Notes: generated by a model from the letters alone, not told the origin. Positions 44,580 to 54,037 are shown, counted from the stretch's first letter. The stretch: DNA of 64,000 bases from Scardovia inopinata JCM 12537 (GCF_001042695.1 NZ_AP012334.1:434001-498000), one strand, 5' to 3'. Numbers and translations: made by a program.

Positions 44580-45833
44580 TTAAATGAACATTTTTTGCAG
44601 GTATGCTTTCTTTTTCTTTTTTAAGAGTTCAAGTTTTCTATCATTAGCTTTGATTAGTTCATCTAAAGTCTTGAAGAGCTCACCTACACGAGACTGCTCA
44701 CTCATACAAGGTACTGGTGCTACTAATTTAGCAATATCACTTCCAGCTATTGATGGTACTGCACCAATTCTGGTTAGTGAAGAAAAATCAATCGTATGAA
44801 AATAAGAAACAGTATATGCGATATCCAGATTCATCGGATTAGGCGAATAAGCCATTGTATTGTTGTCAAGCAGAAAAGGTTTTGTGCAGATACGTTTACG
44901 ATTCAACATAATAGCAGCGCCGACTTTAGCAAAAATGATTGCTGGCAAGTCTATAACAGGTTTCCACCCATATATTGCAATCTGCTTATTCGTAACATAA
45001 TTCTTTGCTTTTGTAATTTCAAGTTCGTTACCAGCCAAGTTCATATCTGACACTTTTAAAAATAGAATTCCATTCTTCCCACCCTGCTCAGAATTGGGGA
45101 ATGCATAGCCGGAATATAAATTTCCCACATCACCCAACTTACGCTGCTCCCATGGTTTTGTGAAACCTTTGAATCTAAGGTGTTGAGAAAAAATGAGTTG
45201 TAGGTATGCTTGTTTTTTCTTTTGTAGAAGCTCTTTTTTACGCTCGGTGGCAGCGATAAGATTATCCAGGGTCTTGAAGAGCTCACCTATGCGAGACTGT
45301 TCAGCAAGACTCGGTAAATGAAACATAAATTCTTTTACACTATTACGTTGTACTCGTTTCTGGCTCCCCGTGACACCTATTGTCTCTGATAATAAAAAAT
45401 TTCTAAATTTTGGTGAACTTAAAAAATCTACGAGGAACTGGCGGTCCATGCTTTTACCAGAAGTTCTAAAAATTATCCACTCAAGTGAAGCTATAGGAGA
45501 AGAAGTATCAAGATTACCTGTATCGACAACCCAGACTCTATTGATTCGTGGATTAATTTTACAGAGCAATATATCTCCATCAAGAATTCTCTGCTTCGTA
45601 CTCTGAATTTTATCTCCAGTAGCTAATTCAGGTTTAGAATTAGTATAAGCCGGGACACTCCATAATGCGTAACTGTTTCTTCTTAAAGGCGTCACACTTT
45701 CTACTTTCTCAAGCATTGCATCGCCCAGCTTACGCTGCTCCCAAGCGTCAGTTTGCTTAAATTCCTTCGTAGGTATCACGTTTGGTAATTTCTGGAAGAG
45801 AGATGTTTTCAAAGAATAAAAGTCCTTTATCAA
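44580..45833 (-). CDS. hsdS: Second HsdS, inverted (alternative specificity cassette)
   Basis: 417 residues, opposite in direction to hsdRMS. Two TRDs differ from those of the first hsdS, while the linker (LFKTLDNLIAATERKKELLQ) is nearly the same. The first 35 residues (MIKDFYSLKTSLFQ...) are not shared. No promoter was seen upstream, so it may be silent until inversion. It is complete and free of frameshifts. Confidence 0.9.
   Translation of the reverse strand: MIKDFYSLKTSLFQKLPNVIPTKEFKQTDAWEQRKLGDAMLEKVESVTPLRRNSYALWSVPAYTNSKPELATGDKIQSTKQRILDGDILLCKINPRINRVWVVDTGNLDTSSPIASLEWIIFRTSGKSMDRQFLVDFLSSPKFRNFLLSETIGVTGSQKRVQRNSVKEFMFHLPSLAEQSRIGELFKTLDNLIAATERKKELLQKKKQAYLQLIFSQHLRFKGFTKPWEQRKLGDVGNLYSGYAFPNSEQGGKNGILFLKVSDMNLAGNELEITKAKNYVTNKQIAIYGWKPVIDLPAIIFAKVGAAIMLNRKRICTKPFLLDNNTMAYSPNPMNLDIAYTVSYFHTIDFSSLTRIGAVPSIAGSDIAKLVAPVPCMSEQSRVGELFKTLDELIKANDRKLELLKKKKKAYLQKMFI
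45139..45276 (-). repeat. Central inverted repeat of the hsdS switch, right
   Basis: Partner of 42761-42898, 136 of 138 bases identical in inverse orientation by eye. Confidence 0.9.
45729..45752 (-). repeat. Outer inverted repeat of the hsdS switch, right
   Basis: Partner of 42306-42329, perfect over 24 bases, near the start of the inverted hsdS. Confidence 0.8.
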
Positions 45834-46665
45834 TTTAGTTCACATTGCTGAAGACATTCGGAACCGACAAAGAATGCACTCGTTTGCGTATCACGAATGA
45901 CCTGTTTTCAACGGGTGGAATGTTCTGCGGCCGAGAGCAAGAGAGAGTTCATTATGCTGATAAAATGAGCCGGTCTGTCTATGCTGCTTTTATCGAGTGA
46001 GCTTTTATCCAGTGAGCTTTTCACCCAGTAATTTTTTCTTCAGCGAGATTTCCTTTTCCTTTTGAGCGAGACTTTCTCTTGTGTCAGACCATTTTTTAAT
46101 TTGAGGCATTGAGGCTCTCTATGCTCGATAATTATTGATTCTTTTTCTGCGGGGAGTGTAACTGGGCTTCTCGCAAGATATCAATGACCACACGGATCTT
46201 ATTGCTCTGAGATTTTATTGCCCCGTTATTGCTCTGATCTTATTACTCTGGGCTATACCCCTGATCTATAGCCCTGATTTTATACCCCTGTTATTCCCCT
46301 ATTACTACTACCTCTTATCACCCTTATCCACTTCAATTATTCTCATCCATTTCAAGCATCTTCCTCTACGCATTCAATGCATATCTTATAGCCCTTATCT
46401 TGTAGCCCTGTTAATGCCTATCGCGATTACTGATAGGGAATCAGGTCAGGTCGCAACATGTTAATCGATTAACATATCCATTAACACAAATCTACATCGG
46501 GTATGAAGCTAGTAACCATAGTAAAAATTCCCATCATCAGCCAATTTTATTAGATAATTTATTTCTTTTTATGCTAATCGAGAAACATACTATTACATAA
46601 CCTTCTTCAAGAGTAAACTTAGCAACGTAACAACGTAGTTCAAGGTGCGCAAAGGAGGCACTAGA
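45834..46665. other. Intergenic region between inverted hsdS and the fructan operon
   Basis: No gene. A 15-bp unit GCTTTTATC(C/G)AGTGA repeats three times (45985-46030). From about 46190 to 46430 the sequence is pyrimidine-rich with repeated TATTGCTCTGAT/TTATACCCCTG-like words. The operator at 46458-46475 and a ribosome site AAAGGAGG before 46666 close the region. Confidence 0.5.
46458..46475. promoter_or_regulatory. LacI-type operator of the fructan operon
   Basis: Perfect 18-bp palindrome ATGTTAATCGATTAACAT with central CG, the usual LacI-family operator form. It lies about 190 bp upstream of the sugar-binding-protein gene; the LacI regulator of the cluster is encoded at 53078. A possible half site TTAACACAAAT follows. 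Confidence 0.7.
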
Positions 46666-47988
46666 GTGAAAACTTTTAAAAAGTTTGTCGCAGTTGGAGT
46701 GACTATCGCCATGAGTTTTGGCGCTCTTGCTGCTTGTGGAGCTTCTAACCAGAGTGAGGTAAGAAGAGATTCTACAGGAGCAGTTGTCATAAAGTTTGGT
46801 ATCAATGTGGCAAATCCCCAAAAACAGGAACCTGCAACTTACGCAATTGTTAATGCTTTTAATAAGAAAAACAAAGGTAAGTATAAGGTAAAGTTTGAAG
46901 CTGCTGACACTGAAACCCATAATAAGAACATGAAGCTTGAGGCATCTGATGGATCATTGCCTGAAGTTTTTTGGGTAGAAGGAAGTCAGGTCACTGATTT
47001 TCTTAAGGCAGACGTACTCCTCAATCTGAAAGATTTTTTGGCAGAGAATCCTTCCATTAAAAAGGGACTCTCCGGCGCGGAGAAAGCATTCCAAACGAAT
47101 GATGTTCAATATGGTTTGCCGTATCAAAGCAATGTGCAAGGATTCTTCTATAACAAGGAAATCTTTGACAAAGCAGGGGTTCACTATCCAACTAACTCAA
47201 CCACCTACGACGAATTTTTGCGCATAGTTTCAAAGCTGAAGAATTATGGGGTCACTCCAATCACGATTGGGAGTAAGAACAGCTCATATGCCATGTGGGA
47301 ATTTAACTTGTGGCTCTCTCGTTACGGATGGCAGGAGAATATTCCATCCATCTTAAAGGGAAAGAAGAAGTTTAATAATCCCAGCTTCAGGAATGCTTTT
47401 ACGAAAATTGAAAAGCTTCATCAGGCATCGGCTTTTCCCAGTAATGTTTCTACGATGGAATATTTTGATGCCAAACAGCAGTTCGAAGATGGCAAAGCCG
47501 CAATGTTTGGCTCAGGTCAATGGGATAATAGCGAATTTGACAAGAAATTCGGCTCCCACATCGGCTTTTGGTGGGGCCCGACTTTTACTGATTCTCACTA
47601 TAGCCAAAAAGTCGGTATGCGAGTTCCTTCTGCGCCAATAGCTGTAAATTCTTCAATCTCCGATAATGCTGAAGTAAAGAAAGCCACATACGCTTTCTTG
47701 AAGTTTTATTACAGCAAGGAGGCTGCAAAGATCTCGTATGAGAATTCAGTCTTTCCTGGCACAAATTATCCGGGGCTGTCTCCTCGTAAAAATCAGTATA
47801 CGATGACAGAGATGGTCAAAGCTCTGAGCGATAGAAGTTATACATATCCAGAAGCTGCCCCTGATCTAACTGTTTCTACTGCGGTTCAGCAGGCTCTGTA
47901 CGATTCTATTTTTGGGGTTATTCAGGGAACATATACCCCTGATCAGGCTCTGAAAAAAATAGATGAGGCACAAAAGAACAACAATTAA
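46666..47988 (+). CDS. Sugar ABC transporter substrate-binding lipoprotein
   Basis: 440 residues from GTG 46666 after AAAGGAGG. Signal peptide with lipobox LAAC (Cys24) anchors it outside the membrane. The rest has the family-1 binding-protein pattern (EGSQVTDFLKADVLLNLKDF, GLPYQSNVQGFFYNKEIFDKAG, FEDGKAAMFGSGQWDNSEF). It should deliver a fructose-based oligosaccharide to the permeases below. A CRISPR spacer resembles 47410-47437 of this gene. No ATPase gene is present; a shared one such as MsiK is likely elsewhere. Confidence 0.92.
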   Translation: MKTFKKFVAVGVTIAMSFGALAACGASNQSEVRRDSTGAVVIKFGINVANPQKQEPATYAIVNAFNKKNKGKYKVKFEAADTETHNKNMKLEASDGSLPEVFWVEGSQVTDFLKADVLLNLKDFLAENPSIKKGLSGAEKAFQTNDVQYGLPYQSNVQGFFYNKEIFDKAGVHYPTNSTTYDEFLRIVSKLKNYGVTPITIGSKNSSYAMWEFNLWLSRYGWQENIPSILKGKKKFNNPSFRNAFTKIEKLHQASAFPSNVSTMEYFDAKQQFEDGKAAMFGSGQWDNSEFDKKFGSHIGFWWGPTFTDSHYSQKVGMRVPSAPIAVNSSISDNAEVKKATYAFLKFYYSKEAAKISYENSVFPGTNYPGLSPRKNQYTMTEMVKALSDRSYTYPEAAPDLTVSTAVQQALYDSIFGVIQGTYTPDQALKKIDEAQKNNN

Positions 47989-48001
47989 TATACACAATAA
48001 T

Positions 48002-48157
48002 CTGTTCTGGTGGATATTCCCATAAGGGTTAAGAATATCCACATTTCGATAGGCTATCCAATGGCTATCCAATGGCTATCCAACAGTTATCCAGCAGCTA
48101 TCCAATAGCTGCCCAGCAGGATATTCCAACAGGATATTCCAATATTCACCAGAACAG
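48002..48157 (+). repeat. Long stem-loop with tandem repeats between binding protein and permease genes
   Basis: CTGTTCTGGTGGATATT (48002-48018) pairs with AATATTCACCAGAACAG (48141-48157), one mismatch. Inside are about six 11-bp units around GGCTATCCAAT (from 48051) and two 13-bp AGGATATTCCAA units. Such intercistronic stems often raise binding-protein levels over permeases. Confidence 0.6.
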
Positions 48158-48185
48158 AAACTAATGTGGAGAAAGTATTGTTCTT

Positions 48186-49055
48186 ATGTACTGGCTTAGT
48201 AAAACAAGATATAAAATTGGATTTATTATCCCCACGTGTTTAGTTTATATTCTGTTCATAATTCTGCCAATCTTCATCGCTATAGGCTACAGCTTTACAA
48301 GTTACTATGGAATAGGCAAGGCTCACTTTAATGGTCTCACGAATTATATTCATTTATTCCACGACAATATATTTTGGAAATCATTGAAGAATACTGCCAT
48401 TATCTTTGTATTGGTTTCTGTAATATTACTCGTTTTGTCTTTCTTCATAGCCCTTTTGCTGAATCAGCGCTTAAAATTTGCGGATATGTCTAAGGCCCTT
48501 ATATTCTCCCCGGCAATTATTGCTCCAATAATTGTAGGAATCATCTGGGTGTATATTCTTGATCCAAAAATTGGAATAATTAATAGTACACTTAGACTAT
48601 TAGGGCATGCATCATGGGCAAAAGAGTGGATTGGTGGAACTGTCCTATCTCCTTACAGCATCGCTGTCATTTATGTTTGGCAGCAGCTTGGCTATCTAAC
48701 GACTATTTTTATCGCTGGATTAAAGATGATTCCTGATGATATTCTTGAGGCTGCGAAAGTTGATGGGGCCAATGCATGGCAACGGATTTGGCATGTAATT
48801 ATCCCTTCTATGCGATCAACCATATCAACGGTAATTATTTTAATAATTACCGGGGTCTTTAAAATCTTTGAAATTGTTCAGCAAACCACCGGTGGCGGAC
48901 CAAATCATATGTCCGAAACACTCGTAACCTACAGCTATTCAATGACTTTTCAAAGTGGGAATTATGGATACGGTATGTCCCTCGCAACCGTAACGTTCCT
49001 GGTTTCGTTGGTTCTCATGGGAATCTATTTCATTTTTAGTTCCGAGAGGAAATAA
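48186..49055 (+). CDS. Sugar ABC transporter permease (MalF type)
   Basis: 289 residues with about six membrane helices (IGFIIPTCLVYILFIILPIF, FVLVSVILLVLSFFIALLL, AIIAPIIVGIIWVYIL and others). The EAA loop reads ILEAAKVDGANAWQRIWHVIIP, the contact for the ATPase. Second gene of the fructan transporter; the next permease starts four bases after its stop. Confidence 0.93.
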   Translation: MYWLSKTRYKIGFIIPTCLVYILFIILPIFIAIGYSFTSYYGIGKAHFNGLTNYIHLFHDNIFWKSLKNTAIIFVLVSVILLVLSFFIALLLNQRLKFADMSKALIFSPAIIAPIIVGIIWVYILDPKIGIINSTLRLLGHASWAKEWIGGTVLSPYSIAVIYVWQQLGYLTTIFIAGLKMIPDDILEAAKVDGANAWQRIWHVIIPSMRSTISTVIILIITGVFKIFEIVQQTTGGGPNHMSETLVTYSYSMTFQSGNYGYGMSLATVTFLVSLVLMGIYFIFSSERK

Positions 49056-49059
49056 TAGT

Positions 49060-49890
49060 ATGTTGTCGAAGGAGAATCGAACTGTTTATACAGTAATTAT
49101 GGTCCTTATTACTGTGATAATGGTTTTCCCATTCTTATGGATGCTTGTGATGTCCCTTAAGTCAAATTCTGAGATTCTGTCAAATCCAGCAGCTCCTCCA
49201 AGAAGCTTCAATATGACGAATTACAAGAATGCTCTGCAGACGCTCAATTATCCAAGAATGTATATGAATAATATTTTTGTCTGCATTGTCTCTCTTGTCA
49301 TTGAGCTGGTAATAACATTTCTCAGCTCTTTTGCACTCTCACGAATGATATTTCGCAGCAGAGTATTGAAGAGAGTAATTTACGTTTTCCTGTTGGCGGG
49401 ATTATGCGTTCCTCCCTTCATACTTCTCTTCCCTGTGTATAAGATAAATGTTTTCTTTGGGCTGCGAGAGTTATGGGCGTTGATATTTCCCTATGTAGCG
49501 TCATCAATTTCATTTAATACCCTGCTCTTCGTCGGGTACTTGCAGGCACTGCCAAGTGAAATTGATGAGGCAGCCGTTATAGATGGTTGTTCCCTTTGGG
49601 ATCTGATTACCAAAATTATTCTGCCAATGTCGAAACCGGTTATTGCAACCGTCGTAATTTTCAATGTTTTATACATCTGGAATGAATATCCATTTGCATC
49701 AGTTATGCTTCGAGAGCAGGCCAATTATACGCTTTCTATGGGTGCCTCCTTCTTCAAGGGAACTTACACAGTAGATTATGGAGGCATTATTGCCTCTGGG
49801 GTAATGATTATTGTGCCTGAACTGATCTTCTATGGCCTCTTCCAAAAGAAGATTGTTGGCGGCATGGTAGCTGGTGCAGTTAAAGGCTAA
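49060..49890 (+). CDS. Sugar ABC transporter permease (MalG type)
   Basis: 276 residues, six helices (VYTVIMVLITVIMVFPFLWML, VYVFLLAGLCVPPFILLFPV and others) and EAA loop IDEAAVIDGCSLWDLITKIILP. Partner of the preceding permease. Confidence 0.93.
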   Translation: MLSKENRTVYTVIMVLITVIMVFPFLWMLVMSLKSNSEILSNPAAPPRSFNMTNYKNALQTLNYPRMYMNNIFVCIVSLVIELVITFLSSFALSRMIFRSRVLKRVIYVFLLAGLCVPPFILLFPVYKINVFFGLRELWALIFPYVASSISFNTLLFVGYLQALPSEIDEAAVIDGCSLWDLITKIILPMSKPVIATVVIFNVLYIWNEYPFASVMLREQANYTLSMGASFFKGTYTVDYGGIIASGVMIIVPELIFYGLFQKKIVGGMVAGAVKG

Positions 49891-49934
49891 GTCAATTTTA
49901 ATTTTTCAATTACATAAAGAAAAGGATTAGTACA

Positions 49935-51293
49935 ATGAATGCTATTACAGGATTATTTAAAGATTTAACACAGGTTTCTTCCGCGCGTAATGGACGGCTT
50001 GCAAGCTGGGATCAGAGAGGGAAAAACCAGGATTATTGGATGATTCCTGCGCAGGAAAGCATTACTTTAGGTGAGATCCAAGGTCCAGGATGCATCACAC
50101 ATATGTGGATGACCTCGTCGTGCAGGAAATCTGTCGCTCCCTCACTCATAGATCCAAAATTAGGTGCTTCTGCCGCTCCTGTGATGGAAATTCATCCTGC
50201 ACTTGGGGTTATTTGGGATGCATACGATCCCTTCTACTATAGGAAGGCTCTTATTAAAATTACCTGGGATGATCAGGATACTCCGAGCGTTCTAGCTCCC
50301 TTGGGTGATTTTTTCTGCATTGGGAATAGTTATCCTGGTAATTTTTCCTCGCTTCCTTTCAACGTTTCTCTTAAGCCAGAAGAGGCCGGCAAGTATGGGG
50401 TCCCCTGTGCCGTGTCGTGCTATTTCCCAATGCCTTTCAACAAGAAAGCAAAAATTGAAATAGTTAATGAGAATGACCTTCCCTTCATTCTTTATTTTAA
50501 TATTGATTACGAAATGTATAGCAGTCCTCTTCCTGAAGAGACAGCATATTTCCATTCTTCGTGGACGCGCCAGAATCCGTGCGCAGGGTGGGGAACAGAT
50601 ATACAGGTGAATTCGCCAGAAGTAAATAATGTGGTTAATAAAGACGGAAAGGATAATTATACCATTCTCGATGTTTCCGGTCAGGGCCATTATGTTGGCT
50701 GTAATCTTACCGTTAAGCATTTCCAGGGCAGCTGGTGGGGCGAAGGCAACGATATGTTCTTCATTGATGGTGAAGAAGCTCCATCGCTCAATGGAACTGG
50801 CACAGAGGATTACTTTAATCATGGATGGGGAATGCAGCGGAATGCCTATCCTTTCTATGGAACTATCGTTCACGAGGGAGATACAGATGGATTCCAGGTC
50901 TCCTATCGATTCCATATAACTGATCCTGTCCGCTTTACCAAGCATCTTAGGGTTTCGATTGAGCATGGGCATGCAAACCAACTCTCTGATGATTGGAGTT
51001 CTACCGCCTATTGGTATCAAACGCTCCCAACTCAAGAGAAACTAACCATTGCCCCAGTGGGGGAACGGATTCCTTTAGTTCCTTATTATCCTGCCCGCCC
51101 ATCAACAGCGTCCGATAGCACACCCGAACAGCGTAAAGCTGTTCAGGCATATGAGGATCGATGGAAGGAGTATGCGCCTAAACGCGAGGAACAAATAAGA
51201 ATCAAAGAAGAGAAAGCCAGAAGAGAATCGCAGCTTAATACGGTTTTTGCCAGGAAACTGCGTAAAGACTTTGACGAGTCACAAAAAAATTAA
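49935..51293 (+). CDS. GH172 (DUF2961) alpha-fructofuranosidase / difructose dianhydride I synthase-hydrolase
   Basis: 452 residues, cytoplasmic (no signal peptide). The fold and motifs fit the DUF2961/GH172 family: KHFQGSWWGEGNDMFFIDGEE and NGTGTEDYFNHGWGM. As I recall, the characterised B. dentium enzyme uses Glu270 and Glu291 as catalytic pair; in this protein residue 270 is Glu in SWWGEG and residue 291 is Glu in TGTEDYF, the same numbers. It should open difructose dianhydride I to inulobiose, or split alpha-fructofuranosides. A charged helical C-terminus follows (AYEDRWKEYAPKREEQIRIK). The adjacent GH32 and transporter suit this pathway. Confidence 0.85.
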   Translation: MNAITGLFKDLTQVSSARNGRLASWDQRGKNQDYWMIPAQESITLGEIQGPGCITHMWMTSSCRKSVAPSLIDPKLGASAAPVMEIHPALGVIWDAYDPFYYRKALIKITWDDQDTPSVLAPLGDFFCIGNSYPGNFSSLPFNVSLKPEEAGKYGVPCAVSCYFPMPFNKKAKIEIVNENDLPFILYFNIDYEMYSSPLPEETAYFHSSWTRQNPCAGWGTDIQVNSPEVNNVVNKDGKDNYTILDVSGQGHYVGCNLTVKHFQGSWWGEGNDMFFIDGEEAPSLNGTGTEDYFNHGWGMQRNAYPFYGTIVHEGDTDGFQVSYRFHITDPVRFTKHLRVSIEHGHANQLSDDWSSTAYWYQTLPTQEKLTIAPVGERIPLVPYYPARPSTASDSTPEQRKAVQAYEDRWKEYAPKREEQIRIKEEKARRESQLNTVFARKLRKDFDESQKN

Positions 51294-51372
51294 TGGTTTT
51301 CCATTTATAGAGTTCTACACAATTTAAGGCAGAGGAGAGTAGCATAGCCTACTCCCCAGGAGGATAGCGGAC

Positions 51373-52869
51373 ATGTCTTTCGAACTAATGCAGGCTTCTA
51401 TTAAAAAAGCTGAAAAATATATTAGCGAAAATGCCCCACAGGTACAAAAAGGTAAATATCGTCAGCGTTACCATTTTATGGGGCAATGCGGTTGGATAAA
51501 TGATCCAAACGGATTAATCTATTTTAAAGGGCAGTATCATTTCTTTTACCAGTTTAATCCATACAGTGGGTTTTGGTCACAAATGTATTGGGGACATGCT
51601 GTCAGCTCAGATTTAGTGCATTGGACGTATCTTCCTATAGCGCTCGGCCCGAGTGAAGAATACGATAACCATCCTGAGGGAGGGTGTTTCTCAGGAAGCG
51701 CAGTGATTAAAGATGATAAGCTGTATCTCATATATACAGGTACTGCGAATCATGGCAACGGTTTTGTACAAACACAAAATGTGGCATTCAGCGAGGATGG
51801 TATTCATTTTACGAAATATGAAAATAATCCTGTTATTCTTCCACCTGCGGATGTTCCCACAGATTATTTCAGAGATCCAAAAGTTTGGGAGCATGACGGG
51901 TCCTATTATCTTGTCTGCGGCGCTCAAAGAGGTGGTTGCGCTCAAGCATTGCTGTATAAATCAAAGGATTTATACCACTGGCAGTATGTGAATGTTCTCC
52001 TTGAATCTCGCGGAGAATGGGGATACATGTGGGAATGCCCTGATTTCTTCCCTATGAAAGATAAATGGGTGTTTATGTGCTCTCCAATGGGTTGCAAGGA
52101 ACGAACGACTGTGTATTTTGTGGGAGATTTCGATTATCACACTGGGAAATTTTTCTACACAGTTACTGGGGAGCTCGACTGGGGATTTGATTTTTACGCT
52201 CCTCAGACCTTCGTAGATGGTAATGGCCGACGGCTGATGGTCGGCTGGGCCAACGAATGGGACTGGATGCCATTTTGGAAGGACTGGGGGCCGACATACC
52301 AGGAAGGGTGGTGCGGTTCTTTCGGCATCCCGCGTGAAGTAAAAATGAATGACGATTTAACCCTCTCGACCACTCCGGCACAGGAAATTATGAGTCTGCG
52401 AACTAATCCTGCACACGTGGATCGCGTTCGTGTTGATCATGCGGAGACTCGTCTCCTCGCCGGTGACGGAATTGCTTTTAATGTAAATTTTAAAATCGAT
52501 ATGCAGAATACGACTGCCCGTCAACTTCAATTGCTGTTACGCGTAGACAATGCAAGAGGTCTAGAGGTGGTATGCTCATTCGATTTTGCCCATTCTGAAT
52601 TCAGGATTGATCGCAGTAAGGGAGATAATTGGAGCAAAGGAATCTCCAGAAGTCCGCTCAAAATTGATAAAAATACGATGATTGATGTGGAAATTTTTAG
52701 TGATCAAAGTTCTGTAGAAATCTTCATAAATAAAGGACGTATTGTTCACTCTATGAATATTTTTGCAGACGACCATCAGTCTGGCATTTTTGTAAAGACA
52801 GCTAATGATGACGGTATAGTTACCTTGCGTGACGTTAACGGATATGGATTGAAATCTTGTTTTGAGTAA
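51373..52869 (+). CDS. GH32 beta-fructofuranosidase
   Basis: 498 residues, cytoplasmic. Catalytic triad visible: WINDPNG (nucleophile Asp44), YFRDPKVW (Asp168, transition-state residue) and WECPDFF (acid/base Glu221). The five-bladed domain is followed by a C-terminal beta-sandwich. With GH172 next door, inulobiose or a short fructo-oligosaccharide is the likely substrate, releasing fructose for central metabolism. AGGAGGATA precedes ATG 51373. Confidence 0.92.
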   Translation: MSFELMQASIKKAEKYISENAPQVQKGKYRQRYHFMGQCGWINDPNGLIYFKGQYHFFYQFNPYSGFWSQMYWGHAVSSDLVHWTYLPIALGPSEEYDNHPEGGCFSGSAVIKDDKLYLIYTGTANHGNGFVQTQNVAFSEDGIHFTKYENNPVILPPADVPTDYFRDPKVWEHDGSYYLVCGAQRGGCAQALLYKSKDLYHWQYVNVLLESRGEWGYMWECPDFFPMKDKWVFMCSPMGCKERTTVYFVGDFDYHTGKFFYTVTGELDWGFDFYAPQTFVDGNGRRLMVGWANEWDWMPFWKDWGPTYQEGWCGSFGIPREVKMNDDLTLSTTPAQEIMSLRTNPAHVDRVRVDHAETRLLAGDGIAFNVNFKIDMQNTTARQLQLLLRVDNARGLEVVCSFDFAHSEFRIDRSKGDNWSKGISRSPLKIDKNTMIDVEIFSDQSSVEIFINKGRIVHSMNIFADDHQSGIFVKTANDDGIVTLRDVNGYGLKSCFE

Positions 52870-53077
52870 TGTCATGTGCGAGTTTAGTGCGGCAAAAGGA
52901 TAATGGGCAACGTTCCTTTTTGAGTTCCTCGGAGAAAAATACATAAGGTGCGGACTATTATTATTATCCACTCCGAGCATAAACAGTCCTTTACATAATT
53001 TAGACTAACGAAGCAGTAACACACAGTGTGAGTTTGCAAGCTATTGTGATATCTCAATAGGTGTAGGGGTGAAGTTT

Positions 53078-54037
53078 ATGACTACTCTGAGTGACGTTGC
53101 CCGGGTTGCAGGAGTCTCTAAGAATACTGTCTCCCGGTATTTAAATAACCGTGGGTATATTTCTGATAAAACCGCCAAGGCAATTGATAACGCTATTGAT
53201 GTATTGAATTACAAGCCTAATCAATTAGCTCGCAGCCTGCACTCGCAGAGAACAAATTTAGTAGGGTTGGTTGTCCCAGACATTGCGCATCCCTTCTTTT
53301 CTACGGTAACATCGTTCATTGAGGATGAGCTTGACCGCCGTGGATATAGAATGATTCTGTGCAACACACTGCATTCTTCTGATAAAGAGAAAAATTACAT
53401 AGATATGCTGATTTCCAATAAAGTGGATGGAATAATTATTGGATCTCATTCAGTAGATATTAATTATTCACGTATTAATGCTCCAATCGTTGCACTTGAC
53501 CGTTACTTAGCACCGACTATTCCTGTAGTCTCATCGGACCATATACAGGGCGGGCTTATAGCCTCACAGGCTTTTATTCAAAAAGGAGTGCATAGAGTTC
53601 TTCAGATTTCGGCATCTTCCAAAGTCAAGACTCCTTCCAGCTTAAGGCATGAGGTATTCGCCAAAGAACTGCGCATTCATGGCATAGATGTCGTTACCAA
53701 AGAGCTCGCTCCCAATCAATTTGAATTTTCAACATATATTAAAACAGCGAATGAGATATTAGACTCAGATTTTAATTTCGATGGAGTTTTTTCCGGGGAC
53801 TCAGTTGCCGTCGCTATACAGAGAAGTGCATTGCTTAGAGGTATTCGCGTTCCTGAGGATCTCTTTATTTTTGGGTATGATGGTACTTTTCTGTCTGAGG
53901 CTGTATACCCTTCTATGCCTACTATTGGTCAGCAATTCGATAAATTATCTCGCCTGACTGTCGAAGTTTTATGTAAATTAATGAATAAAGAGCCACTGAC
54001 TGATTTAGCATATACGATTCCTGTTTTGAAGGTTTGA
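53078..54037 (+). CDS. LacI-family transcription regulator
   Basis: 319 residues. Helix-turn-helix TLSDVARVAGVSKNTVSRYL with hinge LNYKPNQLARSLHSQRT, then a periplasmic-binding-protein-like sensor. It probably represses the upstream fructan operon via the operator at 46458 and is released by a fructose-based inducer. The link is by position. Start ATG 53078; a GTG three codons earlier is an alternative. Confidence 0.9.
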   Translation: MTTLSDVARVAGVSKNTVSRYLNNRGYISDKTAKAIDNAIDVLNYKPNQLARSLHSQRTNLVGLVVPDIAHPFFSTVTSFIEDELDRRGYRMILCNTLHSSDKEKNYIDMLISNKVDGIIIGSHSVDINYSRINAPIVALDRYLAPTIPVVSSDHIQGGLIASQAFIQKGVHRVLQISASSKVKTPSSLRHEVFAKELRIHGIDVVTKELAPNQFEFSTYIKTANEILDSDFNFDGVFSGDSVAVAIQRSALLRGIRVPEDLFIFGYDGTFLSEAVYPSMPTIGQQFDKLSRLTVEVLCKLMNKEPLTDLAYTIPVLKV

